NCBI GenBank assembly: GCA_963807925.1
Contig: CAWEDP010000002.1
Span: 2,418,001 to 2,482,000, forward strand
Length of the DNA: 64,000 nt
Direction: 5' to 3'
Source: CAWEDP01 sp963807925
GTDB lineage: Bacteria > Acidobacteriota > Vicinamibacteria > Vicinamibacterales > CAVVIG01
In this document: in pieces, positions 54,539 to 62,007 of the stretch
Layout of the letters: each line of letters opens with the position of its first letter
Position numbering within the stretch: position 1 is the first letter of the stretch
Position numbers and translations under genes: made by a program
Notes under the pieces: generated by a model
Seen by the model: the letters and a program-made list of their open reading frames with translations, nothing else
Told to the model about the DNA's origin: nothing
Database searches by the model: none

Positions 54539-56992
54539 TCAACGGAGCGGCGGATTGGCGATCATCGCCCGCAGCGTCTGGAGCGTCTGGTCCGATCCGA
54601 CGAACAGGTCGCCTGGATCGCCGCGATACCGCAGCATCTCGGAATAGATGGGTCCGGCCTGGTACAGATTGAGCCCGAGGCCGGCGAGATACTGCAGGCG
54701 AAGGTTGCGGTCGCGATTGACCGAGGCGTCCTTCAGGTACGGCTTCAGATCGGACGCCCGCCCGGCGAACGTCGAAAAGAGCTCGACCGCCGAATTGAAG
54801 CCGATCTCGCGCAGCGACTGGGCGACCCGCGAGTACTCCGGGCTGTTCAACTTGGCCTGGATCTGGTCGACGTCGATGTGCAGCGGCTCCACCGACCCCA
54901 CCAGCACGGTGTCGTATCCTTCGCCGTTGGTCGTGTTGCCGAACACCACGCCATTGGGGAAGGCCTCGAAGAACGTCGCCAGCTCGCTCTTCACGGCCTC
55001 TGGGCTGCTCTCGTACAGCTGCACGAACAACGTCACGACGCCGCCGGGATTCAGGTGGGTCTTGACCTCGTCGAAGAATTCGCGGGTGTAGAGCATGGCC
55101 GCGCCCTTCACCCACGGGTCGAGCGGATCGCTGGTGACGCCGTCGAACTTCTCGCGCGTCGTCTGCAGGTAGTGGCGCGCATCGTCGATGTGGATGTGCA
55201 CTTTCGGGTTGCGCGCGACGTCGAAGTTGTACTCGCTGAAGTAGGTCGACACCACCTTCGGCACGAGCGGCTCGATCTCGGCGATCGTCTCGGACTGGAG
55301 GCGCGGCTCGATCGACACGGCGCCCGCCGTGGCGCCGGCCCCGAACCCGATCACCATCATCGTCTTTTGCTGGGGTGGGACGAGCGTCGTGAGATGGCCC
55401 AGCATGCGCTGGAGGCGCATATCCTGCGGCTCGCTGGAGGCCTGCACTTTGCCGGCGTTGTGGTAGTTCAGCACGCCGTTCGACAGCCGCGACACGGCGA
55501 CCGACGCCATCATCCCCTCGCCCTTGTAGATGATCTCGTCGGCCTGGCTCACCCGCGTCGCCGCGAAGCGGCCGTACGCGATCAGCAGGCCCGGCACCTC
55601 GCCGACGCTCCGGATCAGCAGCGCCCCCACGCCGATCGCCACCGCGACCAGAATCATCCCGGGAATCTGGGATCGCGCCGGCGCCGCGGCTTCTCCGCCG
55701 CCGATCGGCTCGAGCACCAGCAGTCCGGCCACCATGCTGATCATGATCAGCACCTGCTGCGCGTGCTGGCTGCCAATCCACGACACGAGCAGCAGACTGG
55801 CCCCCAGCGACCCGACGATGGCGCCGACGGTGTTGGCCGCGTAGATGCCTCCGACCAGGCGTCCCGGATCCTCGCCCGGCGACGCGACCGAGGCGAGCGC
55901 CAGGGGGAAGCTCGCCCCCCACAGGATGGCGGCGGGCAGCACGGCCCACAGGCAGCGCACGAAATCGAGCTGCAGCGTGAACCACGGGTCGTTGGAAATC
56001 GACGGATTGATGGGCCAGTACGGCATCGATTGCGTGAGCACGTGCGCGCTCCACGCGATCGCCGCGCACAGCAGCAGCTGGCACCAGGCGAGCGCCACGC
56101 GCGGCCGGTCCAGATTGCGCGCCAGCGCCGACCCGATGCTGCTCCCAATCCCGAGGCCCACCAGAAAGGCCGCGACGATGAGCGAGAAGGTGTAGGTGGT
56201 GGCGCCGAAGAGCAACGACAGGATGCGGGTCCAGATCACTTCGGCGGCAAGCGCCGTCATGCCCGAAAGCGCGATGGCGACGTAGACGATCCCGGAGCTG
56301 GCCGCGGGCCGCGCGACAGAACCGTCCACCGCCCTCTCGCGGTACGGCGTCAGCTTCACCATCACGAGCGCCAGCGACGCCACGACGAGGTTGACGGCGA
56401 CCGCGACGTAGGTCGCGATCGCCATGTCGTACACCCGCAGCAGGTAGAACCCCGCGAGGACGCTGCCGAGAACGGCGCCCCCGATGTTGCCGCCGTAGAA
56501 GAAGCCGAGCCAGGCCACGCCTTCCGCCGTGGTCTCGAGCCACCGTGAAATCGCCGGCAGCGTCGCGCCCATCAGCATCGTCGGCGGCAGCAGACAGATG
56601 CCGGCGATGACGCCGCGGAAGAGAATGCCGACGAGGCCCGTCATCGCGAGGGTGGTATAGATGCCGGTGACGAGCGGCATGCCGAACAGGACGAGAAGGC
56701 CGATGACGCCGATGCCGAGCTCGAGGAAGGCGTACACCCGCAGCGGGTGCTCGCGCGGGGAGATGACGCGCGGCAGCAGCAGACTGCCCAGACACATACC
56801 GCCCATGAACGTCCCGAGGAGCACGCCCAGCGAGATCGCCGACGACCCAATCACCAGCTCGAGCAGCTGAAACCAGACGACTTCGTAGATGAGGGCCGCA
56901 CATCCGCTGCCGACGAACAACGCCAGCAGGGCGGGCAGATATCGACGCGAAGCCAGGGGCGACTCTGTGGTATCCACAACTCTCCTGTCCAT
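54539..56992 (-). CDS. Membrane-fused spermidine synthase-like protein
   Basis: 817 residues. Residues about 18-450 hold roughly a dozen membrane helices with an MFS-like pattern (ALIYEVVWFQLLELVIGSSAISLGVLLG, MGGMCLGSLLLPR, PPTMLMGATLPAISRW). The rest is a class I methyltransferase-like aminopropyltransferase domain: MVIGFGAGATAGAV, ETIAEIEPLVPKV, IHIDDARHYL and SDPLDPWVKGAAML. The family (speE-like with transmembrane part) is widespread, but its substrate is unproven. Possibly polyamine chemistry coupled to transport. A good candidate partner for the polyamine genes at 5-8 kb, though unlinked. Confidence 0.8.
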   Translation of the reverse strand: MDRRVVDTTESPLASRRYLPALLALFVGSGCAALIYEVVWFQLLELVIGSSAISLGVLLGTFMGGMCLGSLLLPRVISPREHPLRVYAFLELGIGVIGLLVLFGMPLVTGIYTTLAMTGLVGILFRGVIAGICLLPPTMLMGATLPAISRWLETTAEGVAWLGFFYGGNIGGAVLGSVLAGFYLLRVYDMAIATYVAVAVNLVVASLALVMVKLTPYRERAVDGSVARPAASSGIVYVAIALSGMTALAAEVIWTRILSLLFGATTYTFSLIVAAFLVGLGIGSSIGSALARNLDRPRVALAWCQLLLCAAIAWSAHVLTQSMPYWPINPSISNDPWFTLQLDFVRCLWAVLPAAILWGASFPLALASVASPGEDPGRLVGGIYAANTVGAIVGSLGASLLLVSWIGSQHAQQVLIMISMVAGLLVLEPIGGGEAAAPARSQIPGMILVAVAIGVGALLIRSVGEVPGLLIAYGRFAATRVSQADEIIYKGEGMMASVAVSRLSNGVLNYHNAGKVQASSEPQDMRLQRMLGHLTTLVPPQQKTMMVIGFGAGATAGAVSIEPRLQSETIAEIEPLVPKVVSTYFSEYNFDVARNPKVHIHIDDARHYLQTTREKFDGVTSDPLDPWVKGAAMLYTREFFDEVKTHLNPGGVVTLFVQLYESSPEAVKSELATFFEAFPNGVVFGNTTNGEGYDTVLVGSVEPLHIDVDQIQAKLNSPEYSRVAQSLREIGFNSAVELFSTFAGRASDLKPYLKDASVNRDRNLRLQYLAGLGLNLYQAGPIYSEMLRYRGDPGDLFVGSDQTLQTLRAMIANPPLR

Positions 56993-57064
56993 TGTCAGGA
57001 CGATAACCCATCTACTTTCTATCAGATCGGGCGGCGGCGCAAGGCCGAACCGCGCGTCGGTGGG

Positions 57065-57634
57065 CTAGAGCTTGAGGGCGTATCGCAGCACGTCGAAGCG
57101 GCGGGCCGGATCGAGGTTGGGAAAGGCGACCGCATCGCGCAGGAGGACGTCGAGCACGAAGCCGCACTTCTCCAGCACCCGGGCCGAGGTCTGGTGATCG
57201 ACGTGGCAGATGGCGTGGAGCTCGTGCACGCCGACGTCGCGGGCCAGGTCGACCATCGCCTGCAGCGTCTCGGAGGCGTAGCCGTGGCCCCAGGCGTCCT
57301 TGGCGAACACGTAGCCGGTGGCGGCGCGATCCGGCGACTCGAACCCGAGTCCGGTGCCGCCAATCAAGTGCCCTCCGCGGGAGAACACGAGGTAGGGACC
57401 GGCGGGCCACCGGCGCCACTCGTTGTCGCTGAACCGGATGAACGCCCGCGTCTGCTCCTCCGACTCGTGCGCGTGCCAGCTGAGATATCGCGTGACGTCG
57501 GGATCGGCCGCATACCGGCGGAAGATGGCAGGCACGTCGTCTGCGTGAGGCCGCTGAAAGAGCAGTCGCAGGGTCTCCAGGCGTTCGGGAGCTTTGCGCA
57601 CGACGACAAGTCGGCGCGCGGAGCCGCCGGGCAC
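57065..57634 (-). CDS. GNAT acetyltransferase (RimJ/RimL-like)
   Basis: 189 residues: ETLRLLFQRPHADDVPAIFRRYAADPDVTRYLSW, IGGTGLGFESPDRAATGYVFAKDAWGHGYASETLQAMVDLARD (acetyl-CoA loop), and HVDHQTSARVLEKCGFVLD. Classic RimJ/RimL N-acetyltransferase layout; target unknown. Confidence 0.85.
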   Translation of the reverse strand: MPGGSARRLVVVRKAPERLETLRLLFQRPHADDVPAIFRRYAADPDVTRYLSWHAHESEEQTRAFIRFSDNEWRRWPAGPYLVFSRGGHLIGGTGLGFESPDRAATGYVFAKDAWGHGYASETLQAMVDLARDVGVHELHAICHVDHQTSARVLEKCGFVLDVLLRDAVAFPNLDPARRFDVLRYALKL

Positions 57635-57667
57635 CTGCGGCCCGGCTGGCGCCGCGCGTTGAGGCCG

Positions 57668-57952
57668 CTACTTGAGGTGCTTGCCCACGAGCTTCGTCAT
57701 GTCGAACATGTTCACCGCCGATTTGCCGCCGAACAGCGGCTTGAGCGTCGCATCGGCGTTGATCATCCGCCTGTTCTTCTTGTCCTGGAGCCCGTTCTTC
57801 TTGATGTAGGCCCAGAGCTTCTTGGTCACTTCGGTGCGGGGGATCGGCTTGCTGCCGACGACCTCGGCGAGCGCCGCACTCGGCGTCACCGGCCGCATGA
57901 ACGCGGCGTTCGCTTTGCGGGCTGTCTTGCGGGCTGCTGTCTTTTTCGCCAT
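57668..57952 (-). CDS. SWIB/MDM2-domain protein
   Basis: 94 residues from ATG. Basic N-terminal tail (KKTAARKTARKANAAF) then a SWIB domain: ALAEVVGSKPIPRTEVTKKLWAYIKKNGLQDKKNRRMINADATLKPLFG. Usual in eukaryotic chromatin and chlamydial proteins; scattered in bacteria, often as short stand-alone proteins that may bind DNA. The KKTAARKTARKA tail resembles a histone-like region. Confidence 0.9.
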   Translation of the reverse strand: MAKKTAARKTARKANAAFMRPVTPSAALAEVVGSKPIPRTEVTKKLWAYIKKNGLQDKKNRRMINADATLKPLFGGKSAVNMFDMTKLVGKHLK

Positions 57953-58007
57953 GCGATCTCCTCGGTGAGAACGTGAACTCCAGGCTCCTCGACCCATTTC
58001 GAGCGCC

Positions 58008-59075
58008 CTAGCGCCCGCCGCATCCCTCCACCTCGGTGGCCATCGCACCGAGCTCCGCCGTCATCGCCGTGCCCCGCGCCTGACGTCCGCCATGGCCGGC
58101 GCGCACGAACGTACTCGTCTCCTCGAGCGGCAGCGCCGCGACGTTCGCGCAGAACGTGTTCCACGTCCGCTGCAATCGCAGGTACTGCTCGACGTTCGAG
58201 AGGTAGAACACCGACACCGTCCGGTTCCGCTCCTTCAGGAACGCGCCGACCGCGCGCAGCGCCTTTGGCCCGGCGAAATTGCCGACGATGGGCACGATCA
58301 GGTTGCGGAGCTCCAAATCGCGCACGGCGGCGTACGCCGCTTCGCTGGCCAGGTAGCCGCGCGGGCGCCCGTTGATGTCGGTGGCGACCATCAGATCCGC
58401 GTACGTGGGCTGATAGGTCGATCCGAGGCCGTCGCTCGACCCGTACTGAATCGAGGGTCCGAACTCGAAGAACGCGTGGTACACGTGCTCGATGCCGGCG
58501 CGATCGCCCGCGGTGAGCGCGAACCCGTGCTTCGACGCCAGATGCCGCTCCACCTCCTTGAGGTTGCGATCGTAGAGCTCAACGCTCGGATCGACCTTGA
58601 GATACGCCTCGAAGATGTCGGCGGCCGACGACCCGCCTCGAAGGCCCGCCGGGCGACGGCGCGAGAACAGCCGCGACACGAAGTCGGCTCGATCCGGCGA
58701 AAGCTCGAAGAGCGCCTTGTACAGCAGATGCAGATCGAGGTTGCCGCGCCGGATGTCCACGATGAACGCGATGGCCGGCCGCGTGGCCGCGATGTAGGTG
58801 AAGTTCTGCTCGGGGCCGACGCCCATGTACACGCCGCCGGGCTTCGCGATCGCGACGAGGTCGGGAATCACGAACTGGGAGCGCGCCTCGTTGGACAGCA
58901 GGTTGTCGGACCGAAACGTGCCGCTCGGCTCGGAGAAATCGGTGATGAGCGTCCAGAACGCCGCATCCCGCAGCCGGGTCGGCAGCGCTCCGCCCGCGGC
59001 GAGATGGACGACCGACCAGCCGGAAAGGCCGGTCGCACACAGCAACAACGCGACCCGGCGTCGCACTCTCGTCAC
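58008..59075 (-). CDS. Secreted protein of an uncharacterised family (copy 2)
   Basis: 355 residues from a GTG (VTRVRRRVALLLCATG). Signal-type start, then LRDAAFWTLITDFSEPSGTF, RSDNLLSNEARSQFVIPDL, YMGVGPEQNFTYIAAT, AFIVDIRRGNLDLHL and SNVEQYLRLQRTWNTFCANV. Matches copy 1 (41976) along its full length. Copy 2 ends in a different, Gly-rich tail (GGRQARGTAMTAELG), so the C-terminus is not conserved. Function unknown. Confidence 0.62.
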   Translation of the reverse strand: MTRVRRRVALLLCATGLSGWSVVHLAAGGALPTRLRDAAFWTLITDFSEPSGTFRSDNLLSNEARSQFVIPDLVAIAKPGGVYMGVGPEQNFTYIAATRPAIAFIVDIRRGNLDLHLLYKALFELSPDRADFVSRLFSRRRPAGLRGGSSAADIFEAYLKVDPSVELYDRNLKEVERHLASKHGFALTAGDRAGIEHVYHAFFEFGPSIQYGSSDGLGSTYQPTYADLMVATDINGRPRGYLASEAAYAAVRDLELRNLIVPIVGNFAGPKALRAVGAFLKERNRTVSVFYLSNVEQYLRLQRTWNTFCANVAALPLEETSTFVRAGHGGRQARGTAMTAELGAMATEVEGCGGR

Positions 59076-59124
59076 GCGGTAAGTGTAGCAGGCTGATGCC
59101 GCGGACATGCCATGGAAAGCGCCG

Positions 59125-60288
59125 CTATTCCAGCGGGGCGGCAATCCGGAACGGCACGCGGTAGGCCTCGGGCGTGGCGCCGACCGGCGCTTTCGACGTG
59201 TCGACCTCGAACGCACGGTCGATGCGATTGCCCGCGGGATCTTCCAGGATGGCGAGCGCCACAAGCCGGTAGTCGCCGCCCGGCCATGACGTGCGCGGCC
59301 GAAACAACCAGCGGCTCTCGGCGGCTTCGACCGTGACGTCCCCCGGCACCGAACGGCCGCGGGCGTCCTCGACCCCGAGCGCGCGCGCCAGCAGTCCATG
59401 ATCGAGCGGCCGCGGGAACGCGACGGCGAGCGGATCGCGGGTGTGGGCGGCCGGGGCGGCGATGCGCCAGGCCGAGAGAGTGAGCGGTCGGACCTCGGCC
59501 GGTCCCACGCGAAACCGGCGGCGGTAGGGGGCGACCAGCGGCTGGCCTTCCCCGTCGGGCCAGTCCGCGGCGATTTCGAGCGTGTACCGGCCGCCGGCGC
59601 GGAGCGGCCGCCCGAGCTGCTCGTTCGGCAGGATTCCCTGCTTCACCCGTCCGGGATCGAAGAGCAGCGTGTACCGGGTGTGATCGGCGTTCCAGAAGTC
59701 GGCCTCCACGGGAAGGAACGGCATCGCGACCGCGCGGCCACGCTCGTCGAGCAGGGTGACGTGCTCGAGCGCTCCGCTGTTTCCCATCGGCGCGGAGAAC
59801 TCGATGTAGAGGCGCAGCGTGTTTTCCGGCAGCACGTCGGCCGACGGGTACACGGCCGTGACCCGCGTGGTCGGCGCGCTGGCGATCGCCTCGAGCCGCA
59901 CCACGCTCGTGACGACCGGGCCTGATCCCGCGGCGGGCAGGCGCGAGGGATCGAACGATACGACGTAGCCGCGGCCGGGGTCGAACGGAAAGAACGGCGT
60001 GAACACAATCGCCGACAGAGTGGCCGCGTAGCGGCCCTGAACCGCCGGCATCGACGGGTCCCCGGTGTCGCCGACGGTGACTCTCAGGAGCGCTTCCCAT
60101 TCCGCGGGGCTGAGGCGCGCGGCCCGAACGCTCGAGAGCTCGACGGGGGACAGTCCCGTGACGTCGATGTACGCGGACTGCCCGCCGCTGGCGTTGTGAA
60201 TGGCGATCGTCGGCGCGCCCGAGGGCGGCGGTGGCGCCGGGCGGCACGCGACGGCGGCGAGGAGCGCAACAAAAACAGGAGGACGCGT
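59125..60288 (-). CDS. Lipoprotein with Ig-like domain, apparent ACG start
   Basis: The open frame continues upstream of the first ATG (60051) through a lipoprotein signal peptide: RPPVFVALLAAVAC, with the lipobox ending in Cys. The natural start would be the ACG at 60286-60288, in position 1 of ACG-CGT-CCT, with GAGGAGG five bases before it. No ATG, GTG or TTG fits. Either ACG initiation or a T-to-C error. Corrected length 387 residues. Residues about 125-230 (TAVYPSADVLPENTLRLYIEFSAPMG) look like a bacterial Ig-like (Big_5) domain. Probably anchored to a membrane; function unknown. Confidence 0.65.
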   Translation of the reverse strand, partial: TRPPVFVALLAAVACRPAPPPPSGAPTIAIHNASGGQSAYIDVTGLSPVELSSVRAARLSPAEWEALLRVTVGDTGDPSMPAVQGRYAATLSAIVFTPFFPFDPGRGYVVSFDPSRLPAAGSGPVVTSVVRLEAIASAPTTRVTAVYPSADVLPENTLRLYIEFSAPMGNSGALEHVTLLDERGRAVAMPFLPVEADFWNADHTRYTLLFDPGRVKQGILPNEQLGRPLRAGGRYTLEIAADWPDGEGQPLVAPYRRRFRVGPAEVRPLTLSAWRIAAPAAHTRDPLAVAFPRPLDHGLLARALGVEDARGRSVPGDVTVEAAESRWLFRPRTSWPGGDYRLVALAILEDPAGNRIDRAFEVDTSKAPVGATPEAYRVPFRIAAPLE

Positions 60289-60316
60289 TTCCCCCTCCTC
60301 GTTCAGTTCGAAGCCG

Positions 60317-61414
60317 TCAGGGAAGATCCACTGCCGACAGATTCACCCGGCCGCCGGCCGACGCGATGACGAGCGAATGGCCGGCGTCGAGCTTGTCGAG
60401 CTGTTGAACGCCGGTCATGGACTTGATCGTTTCGTACGGGATGCCGGCCGTCTCGGCGGTCACCGGCATCGTGATCGGCGTGGCCGACCCGAAGCGCTCG
60501 GTTGGAATCTTCATGACGCCGCGGCTGGTGTTCGACATGAGCAGGAATTCCCTGCCGTTCTTCCGGTACAGAATCATGTCGATCGGCCGGTTCCCGGCGC
60601 CGAGCTCGGCGATCGTGGTGCCGCGGAACTTGGCGCCCGGCGTCAGCGACGACACCGGGAACTTCACCAGCGGCGTGCAGAGATACGCGCCGATGATGTA
60701 CGGCTGGTTGTCGATCGTATACGGAATGAAGGCGTAGACGGGAGACCGCGTCTCGAGCTGCTGGTGGTTGCCGTGATAGATCTCGACGCTCGTGCCCTTG
60801 TCGGCCTTGCTGAACGGATACGCGACCGACCACAGCTTGGACGAGAACTCTTCGTTCGAGAGGCCGGCCACCCACACACGGCCGTTCGAGAACGCCAGCT
60901 TCGTGATCGATTGCGACCGGTTGTTGCGGCCGCCGGTGGCGGCGGAGGCGGGATTGGGCAGCCTGACGCTGGTCGACTTGAGCGAGTCGGACGGCACGAG
61001 ATCGATCCTGCCGGCGCCGTCGATTCGGAAGAGGGCCGGCCTGGCGCCCGCGCCCTGACCGCGCATCACCGACACAAACGCGTTGTGCGTGGTCGGATGC
61101 ACGGCGAGATCGGTGATCTGCACTTCCCCGGCCCCCGTGCCCAGCATGGCCGCGAGCTTCTGGTCGAGGCCGGCGACGTTCGCCGTGCCGGCAGCGCCGC
61201 CGCTGGCTGCCGGGCCGAGTTCGAGGGCGTAAACCGTGGCGGTCTGCGGATCCGCGGCGTACAGCACGCCGTCGGGTCCGAATGCCAGCGGTCCGATGGC
61301 CGCCAACGAGCCGGCGGTTTCTCCGGCACCCGACACGCGGGCCGACGCCGGCCCGTAGGCGGTGGTGGCCACGAGCACCAGCAGGGCAGCAACCTGAATC
61401 AGTCTCGTCCTCAT
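60317..61414 (-). CDS. Secreted propeller-like protein
   Basis: 365 residues. Signal peptide (LIQVAALLVLVATTAYGPASA), then repeated blade-like segments (PLAFGPDGVLYAADPQTATVYAL, ITDLAVHPTTHNAFVSVMRG, ITKLAFSNGRVWVAGLSNEEF). The GPDGVLYAAD block is typical of SMP-30/NHL-type beta-propellers. Substrate unknown. Its stop is 28 bp upstream of the lipoprotein's start and both lie on the minus strand, so they are likely one transcript. Confidence 0.68.
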   Translation of the reverse strand: MRTRLIQVAALLVLVATTAYGPASARVSGAGETAGSLAAIGPLAFGPDGVLYAADPQTATVYALELGPAASGGAAGTANVAGLDQKLAAMLGTGAGEVQITDLAVHPTTHNAFVSVMRGQGAGARPALFRIDGAGRIDLVPSDSLKSTSVRLPNPASAATGGRNNRSQSITKLAFSNGRVWVAGLSNEEFSSKLWSVAYPFSKADKGTSVEIYHGNHQQLETRSPVYAFIPYTIDNQPYIIGAYLCTPLVKFPVSSLTPGAKFRGTTIAELGAGNRPIDMILYRKNGREFLLMSNTSRGVMKIPTERFGSATPITMPVTAETAGIPYETIKSMTGVQQLDKLDAGHSLVIASAGGRVNLSAVDLP

Positions 61415-61487
61415 AAGCCTCTCCTTCTTCGGAGCACCCGACCAAGGCGGGTATTACAGCACGGTGCCGCCGGCCGCACAACGAGCT

Positions 61488-62000
61488 TCACGGTTCGACC
61501 GGCCGTACGCCCTTGACAGCCAGATCCCGCAGCGGCTCCGCCGACAGCCGGCAGATCCGCCAGTCGTCGAGCATCACGGCGCCAGCTCGGCGATAGAATC
61601 GAATCGCCGCCTCGTTCCACCCGAGCACCGACCACTCGAAGCGATCGCAGCCGCGCGCGACGGCGCTCGCGGCCACGTGCGCCAGCAGGCGTCCGCCGTA
61701 CCCGCGGGTGCGCGCGTGCGGCTCGACGAACAGATCCTCCAGCCACAGCCCCGGCGCGCCGCGAAAGGTCGAGAACGTGTAGAAGAAGAGGGCGTAACCC
61801 ACCGGTTCGTTGCCGGCGCGCCCGATCACCGCTTCGGCATGCGGGCGCGGACCGAAAAGTGCCCGCCGCAGCGACCCCTCGGTCGCGACCACCGACGAGG
61901 CCAGCTCTTCGTACTCGGCAAGCGCCCTGATCATCCGCAGGAGCAGCCAGGCATCGTCGGGCGTCGCCGGGTCGATGTGAAAGTCCGTGAACGTCAACAC
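61488..62000 (-). CDS. GNAT acetyltransferase, spermidine/thialysine (SSAT)-like
   Basis: 170 residues: IRALAEYEELASSVVATEGSLRRALFG, EPVGYALFFYTFSTFRGAPGLWLEDLFVEPHARTRGYGGRLLAHVA and RFEWSVLGWNEAAIRFYRRAGAVMLDDWRICRL. The WSVLxWNExAIxFYxxxGAxxxDxW block is characteristic of diamine/thialysine N-acetyltransferases. Relevant to the polyamine genes nearby only as a hypothesis. Confidence 0.78.
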   Translation of the reverse strand: MLTFTDFHIDPATPDDAWLLLRMIRALAEYEELASSVVATEGSLRRALFGPRPHAEAVIGRAGNEPVGYALFFYTFSTFRGAPGLWLEDLFVEPHARTRGYGGRLLAHVAASAVARGCDRFEWSVLGWNEAAIRFYRRAGAVMLDDWRICRLSAEPLRDLAVKGVRPVEP

Positions 62001-62007
62001 CGTCCCA

